DNA from: Phyto melanocephala
Taxonomy: Eukaryota; Arthropoda; Insecta; Diptera; Rhinophoridae
NCBI GenBank assembly: GCA_941918925.1
Contig: OW799234.1
Span: forward strand, 136,819,305-136,883,304
Length of the DNA stretch: 64,000 nt
Direction: 5' to 3'
Made by a program: the position numbers and the translations under genes. Positions 24,303-35,500 of the stretch are shown here, one piece after another (position 1 is the first letter of the stretch; every line of letters begins with the position of its first letter). The notes below the pieces were generated by a model. The model was not told the DNA's origin. It ran no database searches and saw nothing but the letters and a program-made list of their open reading frames with translations.

Positions 24303-25550
24303 CATAGCTGCCAGATAAAATAGGGACAAAATCGTCTAATTTGGGGAAAAAAATCGTCAAAATCGTCAAATAGTTTACTCAAATCGTCATAAAAACGTCA
24401 AAATAAAAAAACGCATTTTTCAAAACAAAACATTTTTTATTTAATGCATAACATAACAAACTTTTTAAATCCAGAGAGATCAATGGTTTTATTAGACCCT
24501 TTTAAGTTAAGAACATGACAATAAATATAATACAATTTAGAATTAATTTCGAAAAATAAATATTAATATGTATATAAATACAAAAAATAATAAATAATGA
24601 ATTGGCTGCATCTAATTCAGACTAATTGACAAATAATTATAATCATTTTTTTCTAAAGTTTCTACCGATTAAGGTTGCTTTAGGCAAGCGTAAGACGAGC
24701 ACAACGCCAAAATAAACTACATCATTTCGCTTTTTAGCCCATAAATTTATTTCTGGATCTGCCAACCAGTCTTCCTTAATTTTCTTCTTCTTGTTGGTTA
24801 CCTGTGAAAAACACCATTAAAATTTCATTTTAGCTACTACAAAGTTTTGTATAAAAAATGAATGAAATTTCTACTTACAGAGGAAGAGCTGCTAGAATTT
24901 TCATCATCTTGGTTTTCTATTGAAAATATAACGTTTGATTTTTAAAGTTTTACTGCCTGTTCAACGATGTCGAAAGAAAACACAAGCGAACTTTCATTCG
25001 TACAAATATATTGAAAACAACAACAAAAACTAAAAATTTGTTTTTGTTTTCAACGTATTTGTACGAATGAAAGTTCGCTTGTGTTTTCTTTCGACATCGT
25101 TGAACAGGCAGTTAATGTATAATTAAAAAAAACTAACCGTTTTTTAAGTATTTAAGCATATTAACTTGTTACTTATTTTTAAATAAATTTACTAAAAAAA
25201 TAATTGTTTTAAACGCATTTCCAAATTTATATTTGTTCGTGTAGGTATCAGTTGATAATATGTGGCATATACTATGTTAAAAATGTACAAAGTGGAAAAA
25301 TTACCCACACAAACACATTAAATAATGATCGATGTATCTCTTTCACTCTGTTCTATTATTAATAACATAAAAAACCGTTACAAATTATTTTTATTTAGTT
25401 TAAGGTTGATATAAAAGTAATGAAAAATGTTGCAAACTTGAATTCTTGAAAATCGTCAAAAACATAGCATAAATCGTCAAATCGTCAACACTTAATTTTA
25501 GCACGTAAAATCGTCAAAATGACGATAAATCGTCAAATCTGGCAGCTATG
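24303..25550 (-). mobile_element. hAT-like DNA transposon, internally deleted, with perfect 8-bp TSD
   Basis: CATTGGAG is duplicated exactly at 24295-24302 and 25551-25558. Inside, CATAGCTGCCAGAT at 24303 is perfectly inverted at the right end. Both subterminal regions are packed with ATCGTCAAA motifs (24330-24410 and 25448-25535). The minus strand retains pieces of a transposase: exon 24916-24879 (QDDENSSSSSS), donor GTAAGT, then exon from 24801 (KKKKIKEDWLADPEINLW). The DWLxDP..xxW motif is typical of the N-terminus of insect hAT-type transposases. The catalytic part is absent, so it can only move in trans. Superfamily is inferred from TSD length, TIR and this motif. Confidence 0.8.
24952..25112. 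repeat. 161-bp near-perfect palindrome nested in the hAT-like element
   Basis: The left arm ACTGCCTGTTCAACGATGTC... pairs with the right arm ending ...GTTGAACAGGCAGT. About 76 bp per arm with only a few mismatches near the centre. It has no coding capacity. It is either a separate insertion (palindromic MITE) or a local inverted duplication; it interrupts the likely upstream part of the transposase gene. Confidence 0.8.
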
Positions 25551-25560
25551 CATTGGAGGC

Positions 25561-25710
25561 AAGTACTTACTACGCTCGCTTAACAATAGGAACTTAAATA
25601 AGTACTTACGACGCTCGCTTCGAAATAGGTACTCGTATAAGTGCTTATTACGGTCGCATTTAAATTTGTGATAAGTACTTACTTTAATGGCAATATATAA
25701 GTACTTGATT
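25561..25710. repeat. Short tandem repeat of AAGTACTTAC, about 40-bp period
   Basis: AAGTACTTACTACGCTCGCT (25561), AAGTACTTACGACGCTCGCT (25600) and AAGTGCTTATTACGGTCGCA (25639) are three diverging copies about 39 bp apart, followed by AAGTACTTAC (25673) and AAGTACTTG (25699). The array starts immediately after the hAT-like target duplication. A further AAGTACTTACGTA occurs near 26021. Confidence 0.6.
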
Positions 25711-28647
25711 TAAGAAACCTAAATAACCAATTACTATTATGGACTTACAGAAGTTGTTCGGTTCTTGTAAAGAGGAAAATTCGGTTAGATTTTTCTGCGA
25801 TACGTTAAATTAACAATTTAACAATAAGTGAAAATCTATCAGTCACCACTTTGCTAATGAAATGCTTTGCTTCTATTGTCAAAATCGTTATTACTTATAC
25901 CCTAAGCGTATTAAACTAAATGAGAATTATGTATAAAAAGTTATGTATTTGAATGGCTTCTAGCAAATTTCGCAATAAGAAATTGTATTGTAAGTGTATC
26001 TAAGCAAATGTCTGAAAATAAGTACTTACGTATCACATTATAAATCAAGTCATTACTAAAATACTTCTTAGTAAGACAGACGATATGTAATAATAAAGTA
26101 TGTTTTTTAGTAAGAGCAAGTCATTACCTAGCTTCTGCTGGGAGTTATTAAAAAGAACCTAAAAAAAGAAAGAATCGAAAATATAACAAATCTTTAAATG
26201 ATTACTTAATCAAGTGCAAATACTAAGCAACAGATTTTTTTAAAATACATGAAACTGTTTTACTGAAAAAACAAATTAAATAAATTTTTTTTTGTCGATT
26301 TAAAAAGACTTTTCACAGTGCTCTAAACACTGGTCTGAAGTAAAAATCGCCTTTGAATAAAAATATGTGGACTATAGAGACTTTGTCGCGCTTAATTCAA
26401 ATTTGTTTTCAGTTTTTTTCTATCGGGTTTAGCCTTTTTTATGGGTATGCCTAATATTTCGCCCAAAACAAGTCTGTTATGCTGATACATTTTATGATAA
26501 ATTCAGAACTGTTAGTCCGATTTAATAAAATTTTCTTTAAGACAGCTCAATAACGTTTTTTTTTTATATTTTCAAGTGTTTAGGAGTTATTCAGAAATAA
26601 GTAGTGATACAATTTTTTCCAAGCAAGCAAGTCTATAAACAAATCTGGGCCCGATAGAAAAAATAAAATAAAACGGATTTGAATTTAGCGCGTCAAAATT
26701 TCTATAGTCAATAATATTTTTGTTAAAAGGCGGGCAAAATATTTGTTGCAAATTCAAACTATAATTTAAAAAATATATGCTGTGTTGTAGCCTAGTGTAG
26801 TATTGATATGTTGTCAATTACTAAGCAATTATTCGATTATATTAACACACAAAAACACACAAACAATTATATTTACTTGCATGTCTTTTGATATGAAAAC
26901 ATATGATAAAATACTTGAAAAAATGAAAAGTTTTGTTTTCAAATATCGAAAGCAGATATTTCCCAAAAGAGTAATCAAAACGCAACATAACATTTAAACA
27001 TCAAATTGAACAAACATTAAACTCTACGGTTATGTTATGCCTTGTTCGCATGATAAATATTTAATGCCCCCACATACCCCCACATACACAAATAATGATA
27101 ATTATTATGAATAGTTTTTTAAAGTTTTTTACATATCTACAGGGTGTATATTATTTTTTCAGATTTTATTCATGGAATCGTTTTGCCATGCAACGAATCA
27201 AATTGGTAGAATTAAACTTTTCCAATTGGCATTTAATAATCAAAAAGGTTGTTAAGTTTTACTCGCAGGCGTGACATGAAATTTGCGCTCTCCTTTCCAT
27301 GAATTTAATATTTTTTTTTTACTCTTTAGACCATTTGACTTTTTTCATTTATAAAAAATTCACAAAATATATCTTATGGCTTAATTTTACTAAGGAAGCT
27401 TTATATAGAAATATCTACATATATTTTTTTTATCGAACGTAGAGCTTTTTATGTCGAAATTTTAAGGTTTTTTTACTAAACATACGGACAACTGTTTAGT
27501 TTAATGATTCAATATATTTTTTTAACTGAGTAAATTTTAGACATACATATGTGTTAACTATTCAGTTTTTTTTTAATTTTAAATTTCTGAAGACGTTATT
27601 ACACAGTATTTTTATACTTAAACCGTTCTTTTTATTATTTTGTGTAAAAAAACTTAAATTGGTAGTGAGTAAAACACAGGTTTCTTTTGAAAGTGGCTGA
27701 ATTATTAAATATTTTACTAAAACAAATTTTTTACGAAAATATAGTTTTAAGCGGTTCCAACCAAAAATGCTTGCTTGAACGTTTTTTTGAATTCAACATA
27801 ATCAGTATATCTTTAAAGTAACCAGTGTAATTTTAAAATTATTTTTATTTTATTTTTTCCTTCAAAGCACAAGAGTGTTGTAATACTCCTCAATACCTAT
27901 CAGAAATATAGCATCACTTCTTAGGTATTTTTTTGTCGCACAGTGTTGCCCATAACCAAAAGAGGTATGTATGAGGTAGTTTAATTATGTATAGCAGTGA
28001 AACAAAAGCCACTACTTCGATTAAACTAGTAACAGTGCTAAAGTTTACAAAAACAAATCACATTAATTTAAATTTTTACTATTTTTTTGTTAAATCACTT
28101 TCACTGTGAGCTAACTTAAATTAAACTTTTTTATATGTCATGTTTATTTTATACTCAGTAACATATGTTAGTGAATGGATAAATACATATGCGTGTATGT
28201 GAGTTTATGTGTTGTCTGTTTGAGTTATTTTGTCCAAACTTTTCTTGTTTAGATGTTGTTCATTTTTTGTTTGCTGTAGAATTATGATGAACTAAACTTT
28301 TGAAAAAGTTAAAAACATATACTTCATTAAATAACATAAATAAAAACAACATCAACAACAACAACAACAAAAATTATATTATTTAGAGTAAGTTTAGTTT
28401 AATTTAATTAACTATATTGATATCAGGAAATGAACTGTTTTACCCAAACAGTTTGGTTGATGGCAAATATGGGTCAGTAAAAAGAATATGAATGAATATA
28501 CCATCAAATTCAATGTGTGTCAATTTTCATTACAACTTAATTTCATCAAAAAAAAAAAAGTAAAACAAAAATAATAATAACAATAACATACAACAAATAA
28601 CATTTTGCAAATGGTTATAAATTTTTTTTTTTCAATTTCCATATAAA
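25711..28647. other. AT-rich stretch, nothing recognised
   Basis: No supported exon, RNA or bounded repeat. The frame at 26587-26817 (minus) has no recognisable feature. Confidence 0.45.
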
Positions 28648-29016
28648 TTATTGTTGTTCAATACACAATCCACATTTAAATGTACTATTTTCGTATGTGT
28701 TTACAGTATTGCAGGCTTGTTGTTGGTAGTTTCTATCAACACATTTTGTTTTGCTATACAATGTCATTCTGTTGCTTAATTCACAACCTATAGTAGGAGT
28801 TGTAGGTTTCAAGAAATTTACTTCTCCACATTGAACAAAAACGGCGATACTAAATACTTTTCTAGCTATGATGTATTTGTACGGCTTTATACAAAGACAG
28901 GTAAAATTGTTGTAAGTGATGTAAACGATGTACAAAATTTGTATGTAGAAATTATTAACAAAACGTGTACAACAACTATGACGTACAAGTCCTACGACAG
29001 CTTGTAAATTGAGCAT
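28648..29016 (-). CDS. Unassigned cysteine-rich open frame, possibly a terminal exon
   Basis: 122 codons, longest non-repeat frame in the region. The C-terminal 65 residues hold six cysteines (VQCGEV, IGCELS, TKCVDR, QACNTV, FKCGLC) and end CIEQQ-stop, the look of a small secreted or disulphide-rich domain. The N-terminal part is hydrophobic and less protein-like, and a splice acceptor (TTTAG) precedes the cysteine segment. No family was recognised. Nucleotide similarity of its flank (ATTGGATTC...CAGAG/CAGGG) to 6860 hints that repeat DNA may be involved. Equally likely to be spurious. Confidence 0.2.
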   Translation of the reverse strand: MLNLQAVVGLVRHSCCTRFVNNFYIQILYIVYITYNNFTCLCIKPYKYIIARKVFSIAVFVQCGEVNFLKPTTPTIGCELSNRMTLYSKTKCVDRNYQQQACNTVNTYENSTFKCGLCIEQQ

Positions 29017-29134
29017 ATACGTTTTAATGTGTTCTATTGGATTCCTACAGGGATGGAAATTTAAATGTTTTTATTTTCAGAATCCAGAAAATATATTTTT
29101 TTTTTGTATTTGGTTTGATCCCAAAATAAAAAAT

Positions 29135-29215
29135 ATATACCCTTCACATAAGGTGCCAACGGTATTGTCATTCCGTTTGTAAAATAAAACTTTTTGGTTA
29201 GTACGTAACCGACAT
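29135..29215 (+). repeat. TTCGGC-palindrome repeat, left-end fragment
   Basis: TATACCCTTCACATAAGG then GGTATTGTCATTCCGTTTGT, identical in layout to the left ends at 59803 and 61807, then it loses similarity. Confidence 0.6.
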
Positions 29216-29767
29216 TTTTTAAAAATAACGTGAATTAAAAAAAGTAGCACGCGGACATTTTATTTCCAATGGGTATAAATACCAAATACATGTTTACAAA
29301 TACATTCATGGCGAAAATATTTTCTGATTTAATAATTTTACAATGTTTGGTATTGACATTTGAATAATCGTCAATTTGAAACTCCTGATAAAATACAATT
29401 TATTACCGAAATTTTAATCTCACAAAGCATTTATATATATTTTTTTATAAAATGTAAATATACGGTAAACAATTGTCATTAACGCAATTACTGACTTTTA
29501 AATTGGCAAGGTACATTCACAGGGTAATATTGTCAACTGAATGTCAAAATTGGTTAAATTTGCAATGACTTCATTTATTCATGAATAGATGAGAAATGAG
29601 ATTTTCGAGTTTGTATTAAGCAATTAATTTAAGATTATTTTTTTTAATAACAAATACACTAAATTTATTCATATTTGTTGTTTTTATATCCTTTATCATT
29701 GGTTACAAAAATATGTATGTATCCTTTTTTTATTCAAATTATTTTAAACTTAACTGAAAATAACAAC

Positions 29768-30174
29768 TTTTCCATATCTGATATACAATTCGCCTTGACA
29801 GAAAACATCTATTAAAAAGCAGCTTCGTTATAGCAATTAGCCATTGCATATATCTGTATGAATATGTCAAGGCAAATTCGTATATCAGGGATGGAAATGT
29901 CGTGATGATATGTTTAATTTAAAAAAAATTTGAGTAAAAAAGGAACATATGTATATGTAAAACTCATTATAAATGGTGCAAAATAAACAAAAATACATAA
30001 ATTTGGTACATTTGTTATCATAAAAGTACTCTCAAGTAAATTGTTTAATACCGTTAGCAAAATCTAATATACCATCCCTGCATTAATAATTTAAACCAAG
30101 GCGAGTTCAACAAATTTTGACATTATGCTTCCTATCAGCTGTGCTGATAATTTCACCTGTATGAACTCGCCTTG
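29768..30174. repeat. Two adjacent small inverted repeats
   Basis: First pair: TTTCCATATCTGATATAC..CGCCTTGAC (29768-29799) is inverted at 29866-29897. Second pair: CAAGGCGAGTTCA (30097-30109) is exactly inverted at 30162-30174. Both stems share the GGCGAA/CAAGGC theme and may be pieces of one MITE family. No coding. Confidence 0.5.
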
Positions 30175-30287
30175 AATATGCCTTATATATATCCCATTTT
30201 AAGTACTGATTTTCATTTAATGATTATTTTACATAGTTACTATATTCTATTGTACTGTTCGAGCGCTTTTCTTATACTAATATTGCG

Positions 30288-30372
30288 AGGCTTAAAGGGG
30301 AAAAAGTTGTAACTACTATATTTGACTCATATATTCGCCATTTAATCTAGGACGCCATCTTGATTTTTTTAT
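30288..30372 (+). repeat. Interior fragment of the TTCGGC-palindrome repeat
   Basis: Shares TTCGCCATTTAATCTAGGAC and GCCATCTTG with the copy running off the window end (63861-63942), in the same orientation. Confidence 0.6.
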
Positions 30373-30605
30373 ATCTAACTATATTTTAATACTATCTATA
30401 TATCTATTTTCGTTTGTTAATTTTAGGAAAAGCACCGAAGCAGTTGTACTTTGGTGCTTTTATCTCAGTTGGTTTTAAATTGATTTGATAGTTTTTCTTA
30501 GAAATACTTTCTAAGATTACGGATTATAGTTTTGTATCTTAAGCGTGTTCAAAAATTATTTAGGATTTTAAAAAATTATGATATATTTAAAAAAATATAT
30601 ATCTT

Positions 30606-31245
30606 TTAAACTAATATTTTTAAATTTTTAATCAGGCTTGAGTTCATATTTAATATTCTTTATTTTTACAAAGATTTTTTTTAATTGTGATAAATGAAAG
30701 AATAAATCTTGAAAAATTATATTTTTTACCGACACTAGCCGAGTGGAATGCATTTTCAAAACCAGCTACGATTTCATCATCAGCACTCTCTGATCGGTGG
30801 TTACATGTTGGTTGTAAATTTCATCTATTTAACTCCCAGGACTTAAGTTAATTGAATTCGGTAACTACTTTAGTTTTTCCTTTTTCATATATTTTTACCA
30901 CAATGACTTTGATTGAAATTTTTAACCAAACAGCAACCCTTTTACTTTTGTTTGTTATTATCTTTCATTTATATCACTATTTTTGTCCTGCAATTCAATT
31001 AACTTAAGTCCCGTGAGTTAAATAGATGATATTTACAACCAATATGTAACCACCGATCAGAGAGTGCTGATGATGAAATCGTAGCTGGTTTCGAAAATGC
31101 ATTCCACTCGGCTAGTGTCGGTAAAAAATATAATTTTTCAAGATTTATTCTTTCATTTATCACAATTAAAAAAGTTATTTGTAAAAATACAGAATATTGA
31201 ATATGAACTCAAGCCTGATTAAAAATTTAAAAATATTAGTTTAAA
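30606..31245. mobile_element. Large foldback element, ~250-bp arms
   Basis: Arms at 30606-30858 and 30992-31245 are nearly identical inverted copies. Landmarks: TAATCAGGCTTGAGTTCATA, GACACTAGCCGAGTGGAATG, ACCAGCTACGATTTCATCAT and GATCGGTGGTTACAT. The spacer is 133 bp and unrelated to transposases. TATATATCTTTTAAA occurs at 30596-30610 and again at 31278-31292, a possible 15-bp target duplication, although it is AT-rich and not flush with the right arm. Single-arm relatives are at 8884, 15608, 59283 and 62948. Confidence 0.8.
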
Positions 31246-31444
31246 CAGAAAAGTTCAACGAAAATAAAAATTCAATTTATATATCTTTTAAATAATTTTT
31301 GCTTATAACTTTGCCGATTAGTGACCAATTTGTCCAAAATGAGTATCTCCAGAGGCAGAACAAATTTATAAATAGTAAAAAACGTGTCTATACATTATCC
31401 TAGAGTTTGAAAATTTTAATTTTTGTGGTAAAAATAAGCGAAAA

Positions 31445-31692
31445 ACCAGAGCATTTCCACTGCCAATCTGCTCCCGAATATTTCTGATACTTTTATAACT
31501 TAACGGGTCTGGCAACGTCAGGGGACTTCATGAAGTTGATTTCAACATACGTACGGACAGACAGATAATGCCTAATCGACTCCCATATTCATAAGCTTTC
31601 ACAAAATAGCACCGGAAATGAATATTGTAGAAATTTCACACGGAATGACAAACCTATATATACCCTTTTACACTGTCTTGTTAAGGGTATAA
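31445..31692 (-). mobile_element. TTCGGC-palindrome repeat, partial copy
   Basis: Inverted orientation. Contains CTGCTCCCGAATATTTCTGA, GATTTCAACATACGTACGGA and CACGGAATGACAAACC, then the terminus CTTGTTAAGGGTATA. Only the left-end half of the unit is present. Confidence 0.7.
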
Positions 31693-32473
31693 AAACAAAA
31701 AAACATTTATAGAAAGTAAAGTTAATTTTGAGTACAAGTTTGTTTGAAAACATCTTTAAAATAACTTTTTTTCTATGTTAAAATCAATCTTTGATGTAGT
31801 AGGTTTCTTAACTGAAACACGATTTCAAGTTTTTATTTAAATAAAAAGAGACGAAAAAAATATTTTTTTAATAATTACTGGTTGATGCTGATGACACTAA
31901 TTCGATTTAAAACCACATACAATTGCTTTTTTTTACACTTTTCAAAAAAACAATTAAACCGCCATCAATATTGCCGGAGTTTATCCTACTTTCAAAATGA
32001 TTGTATTTATATTTTGAATAATTTAGCTCGGTTATCATCAGCTATTATATTTTTAAATCATCGTTTGAATCAAGTGTATAACAATTTCACGACGTCACTT
32101 TCAAAAATTGGCTAAATTAACTTTTTTTGTTATTTTTGTGATGCCTCCCTCCCCCAGAATTGTTTTTGCCACAACAAATTTAAAAAAAAAAATAACCATT
32201 AAAATTTAATACACTTATAAAATTGATACTGTTTAGGATTTTGCCAACCAACAGACAACCCCCCTTAATATAATTTTTTCCGACCGAGAAAAAAACGTGT
32301 TAAGATTTTTTATTTAAATTGAAAGATTTATTTATAGCTCTTTATTGTCTTTCAATACAGTTTAATTTAAATAAGATCTCATTTTTGGGGTTAAATTTTT
32401 TTTGAGATGGCAAATGACATTTATGCGCATCGTTGTTGATTTTGTTTCCAATTTTTTGAGTCTTACTTTCTTA
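31693..32473. other. 3' flank of the mutarotase gene
   Basis: Region downstream (minus sense) of the last coding exon. The plus-strand frame at 31882-32115 has no recognised features. Confidence 0.5.
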
Positions 32474-32491
32474 TTTATTTACACATTTATT
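32474..32491 (-). promoter_or_regulatory. Polyadenylation signals of the mutarotase gene
   Basis: Two AATAAA hexamers on the minus strand at 32491-32486 and 32479-32474, starting 5 and 17 nt after the TGA stop. If used, the 3' UTR is very short. Confidence 0.55.
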
Positions 32492-32495
32492 TTTA

Positions 32496-32594
32496 TCAAT
32501 GTTTACAGCCACCATTACGACATATGCCAAATTTGTAAATTACTTTATGGTTATAGCACTCGCCTGGATTTAAAATGATCGATGGAAAATTGGG
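32496..32594 (-). CDS. Mutarotase terminal coding exon
   Basis: The acceptor TCATTTTAG precedes CCC AAT TTT CCA. It encodes [20 protein letters not shown] and KFG, the family's C-terminal 'P.FPSxxLxPGExYxHxxxYKF' strand, then a non-canonical Cys/Gly tail and TGA at 32498-32496. A GTAT/ATAC microsatellite begins only about 50 nt upstream of the acceptor. Confidence 0.92.
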   Translation of the reverse strand, partial: PNFPSIILNPGECYNHKVIYKFGICRNGGCKH

Positions 32595-35500
32595 CTAAAA
32601 TGAGACATAGAAAAAAGTTATTAAATTAATTGCTTAATACCTGTGCGTATGTATGTATGTATGTATGTATGTATGTATGTATGTATGTATGTATGTATGT
32701 ATGTATGTATGTATGTACGTATGTATGCATGCATGTATGTATGTATGTATGTATGTATGTATGTATGTATGTATGTATGTATGTATGTATGTATGTATGT
32801 ATGTATTTGTGTAATACTTATTTGTACATATGTATTTTGTAGTTGTTGATTGAGTCTTAGTGGTATTACTTTCTGTTAATAATAAATACAAATTTGTAAA
32901 ACCAGAAAGTGTGTATGTATGTTACTACCATGTACTGAAGAGATAAGGAATGCATGTACATATAGACAATGTCATTTACAAGTGATAGATAGTAGTAGCA
33001 TCGGCTTCAGCCATTGTGTACACATACATTTGTATGCATGTATGTACAAGTATATTTTTTCTTAAAGAAAATTAATGTATCCATGTGTATTTGTATACTT
33101 TACTGCTTAGGAATATCAACAACAAACAATTACAAGATTTACATCCTGTCAGATAATAAGTCAGTGTTTGTTAGCTCAAATAGACTTTAGCACCTCAGTA
33201 TTGTTGTTTTTATTTTTGTTGCTCTATTCTTTGTATACCCAGCAAACACGGTTTTTGAACTCAAATTGAGTACGATTGGACAAATATAAAACGTTTGAAA
33301 ATAATTAAAGATCACTTTTTTATTCCGATATTTCTCTACCACATATTGATAGATAAAAAACAAATTTTTTTAAAAAAGTCGGGAATTTTTGTTTTTATAT
33401 TTTTTTTTTTTAATACTAAATTATTCAGGATATGCTCCCAACTATATTTCAATATATTATTTGATTGCTGCAAGTAATGTTGTTTGGGTTTTTATAGTTT
33501 TTTGTAATTTTTTTGAATTCTCATTTTATAAATGAGAATTTGAAAAAAAAAATTTAAAACATTGTAAACTTTTTCAAGAAAAAAAGCAAAAGTTTTACGA
33601 AAGGGCGAAAAGTTCTTTTTGTGTTAATTACACCATTTTCAAACTCAACTTGAATCAAAAGTTCCTATTTTCAATATTCTAAATGCACCAACTTATACAT
33701 GTGAATTTGATAAAAGTGTATTCATATCTTTTCTCACAGTAAATAATTCAATTTAAATTTTATCTCGATGTTTATTTGTTTGGATGCTGCATAGGGTATT
33801 AAAAAGTACCAAAAAGAGCCAGACAACTATTAGCTTATTTTTATGAGTAAATTACGATGACTTCACAAGGCTTCTAATTTTACCCGCTTTTTCTATTTAG
33901 CGTTCGAATTTCTAATAATCCATTCTTCACAGTTCTATCTATATATATATATAAAATTGTAACGTGACTGACTGACTGACTGATTCATCATCGCACAGCC
34001 CAAACGCAAAGAGCTGGAGACATGAAATTTGGACAATCGGTTCCTTTTTTAAGGTATAGCTCCACTAAGAAGGGGTTTTTGGAAATTCGTTCTTTAGGGG
34101 TGTAAAAAAAGGTAAAAACGGGTAAAATCGGTAATCTTATATCTGCTAAACTAAAAATGATACAAATTAAATTCAAAAAGTATTGTAATTTGGCCTTTTT
34201 TTGAATTTTAAACCCTGAGCGGAAAAAACGGGTAAAAACTATAATTTGGTACTTTCTTGGTACCCCGAGTAATTTCTAAACACATAAAGCTAGGAAAAAG
34301 GTTTAAACTGTTTTAAGTAATCCGCGAAAAAATACTAATAGATATTCGGCACTTTGTTCAAATTCACATGTATAAGGGGTAAAAATTGTCCATTTTTTTG
34401 GTACTTTTTTAAAAAAGCTTTTCTAATATTATTCAATGGGACAAAATTTGATAACTACTATTGCCTAATAGAATATTGACAATTATTAAGGTGAAATTTT
34501 TGAAAAGTTTTTTGAGGTCAAAAAAGGTACCAAAAAGGGGAAAGTTACGGAAAATGTATGTAATTCCTAATTGGACGGCCAATTCTCACAAAATTTTTTA
34601 TTAGGATTTCACGAGAAATTAAAAATATGTAATTTAGTAAAAAATGAAACACATCATAACAGGGTAGAAAGGAGAAAAATCAGGAAAAGAGTTTGGGACT
34701 TTTTACAACATAATAAAGGACTATTGATTCCAGGTGAGACAAAAATGTTATGGGCGACCAAACAGGTACTTTTTTGAATTATTATGGTACTTTGTATTTT
34801 CTACGTTTATGAAGATATGATTGTACAATCAAGGACTTTTGATTCTGGGGAAACTAAAAATGTTATAGGCGACAAAAAAGGTACTTTTTTTGTATTTTCA
34901 ACGTTTGCGAACCTAGAAGGTGAGACTGAAAATGAAGGTAAGACTGAAAATGTTATTGTCGACCAAAAAGGTACTTTTTTGTATTTTTGTGGTACTTTTT
35001 GTATGAAGGTAGGATTGTACAATCAACGACTTTTGATTCCAGGTGAGACTAAAAATGTTATGGGCGACCAAAAAGGTACTTTTTTGAATTTTTATGGTGA
35101 GACTGAAAATTAATGTACAATCAAGGACTTTTGATTCCAGGTGAAACTGAAAATGTTATGGGCAAACACAAAGGTACTTTTTGAATTTTTATGGGACTTT
35201 TTGTATTTTCTACGTTTATAAAGCTAAAACTGTGAAATAAAGGATTGTTGTTTTAAGTTGAGAATTAAAATGACATTCGAGACACAATGTTACTTGTTAC
35301 TTTAATTATTTTTAGGGTCATTTTTGCAAATTATGAATCTTAATCAGCCTTATTGTCATTGGCGTTGTCGTATTTTTTGGTACCGTGTAATATTTACGAC
35401 AATGTAAAATGAATGAGACCTTGTCGTTGTCGTTTCAACACAAAAACGACACGAAAACGCCAATGACAATAAGGCGGAATTTTCGAAACTCAGTAGCATT

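Noticed and set aside
25561..25710. A CRISPR-like array
   Set aside because: Repeats are imperfect and few, the spacing is not repeat-spacer, and the genome is eukaryotic.
32630..32891. Overlapping open frames at the second GTAT array
   Set aside because: Same microsatellite artefact.
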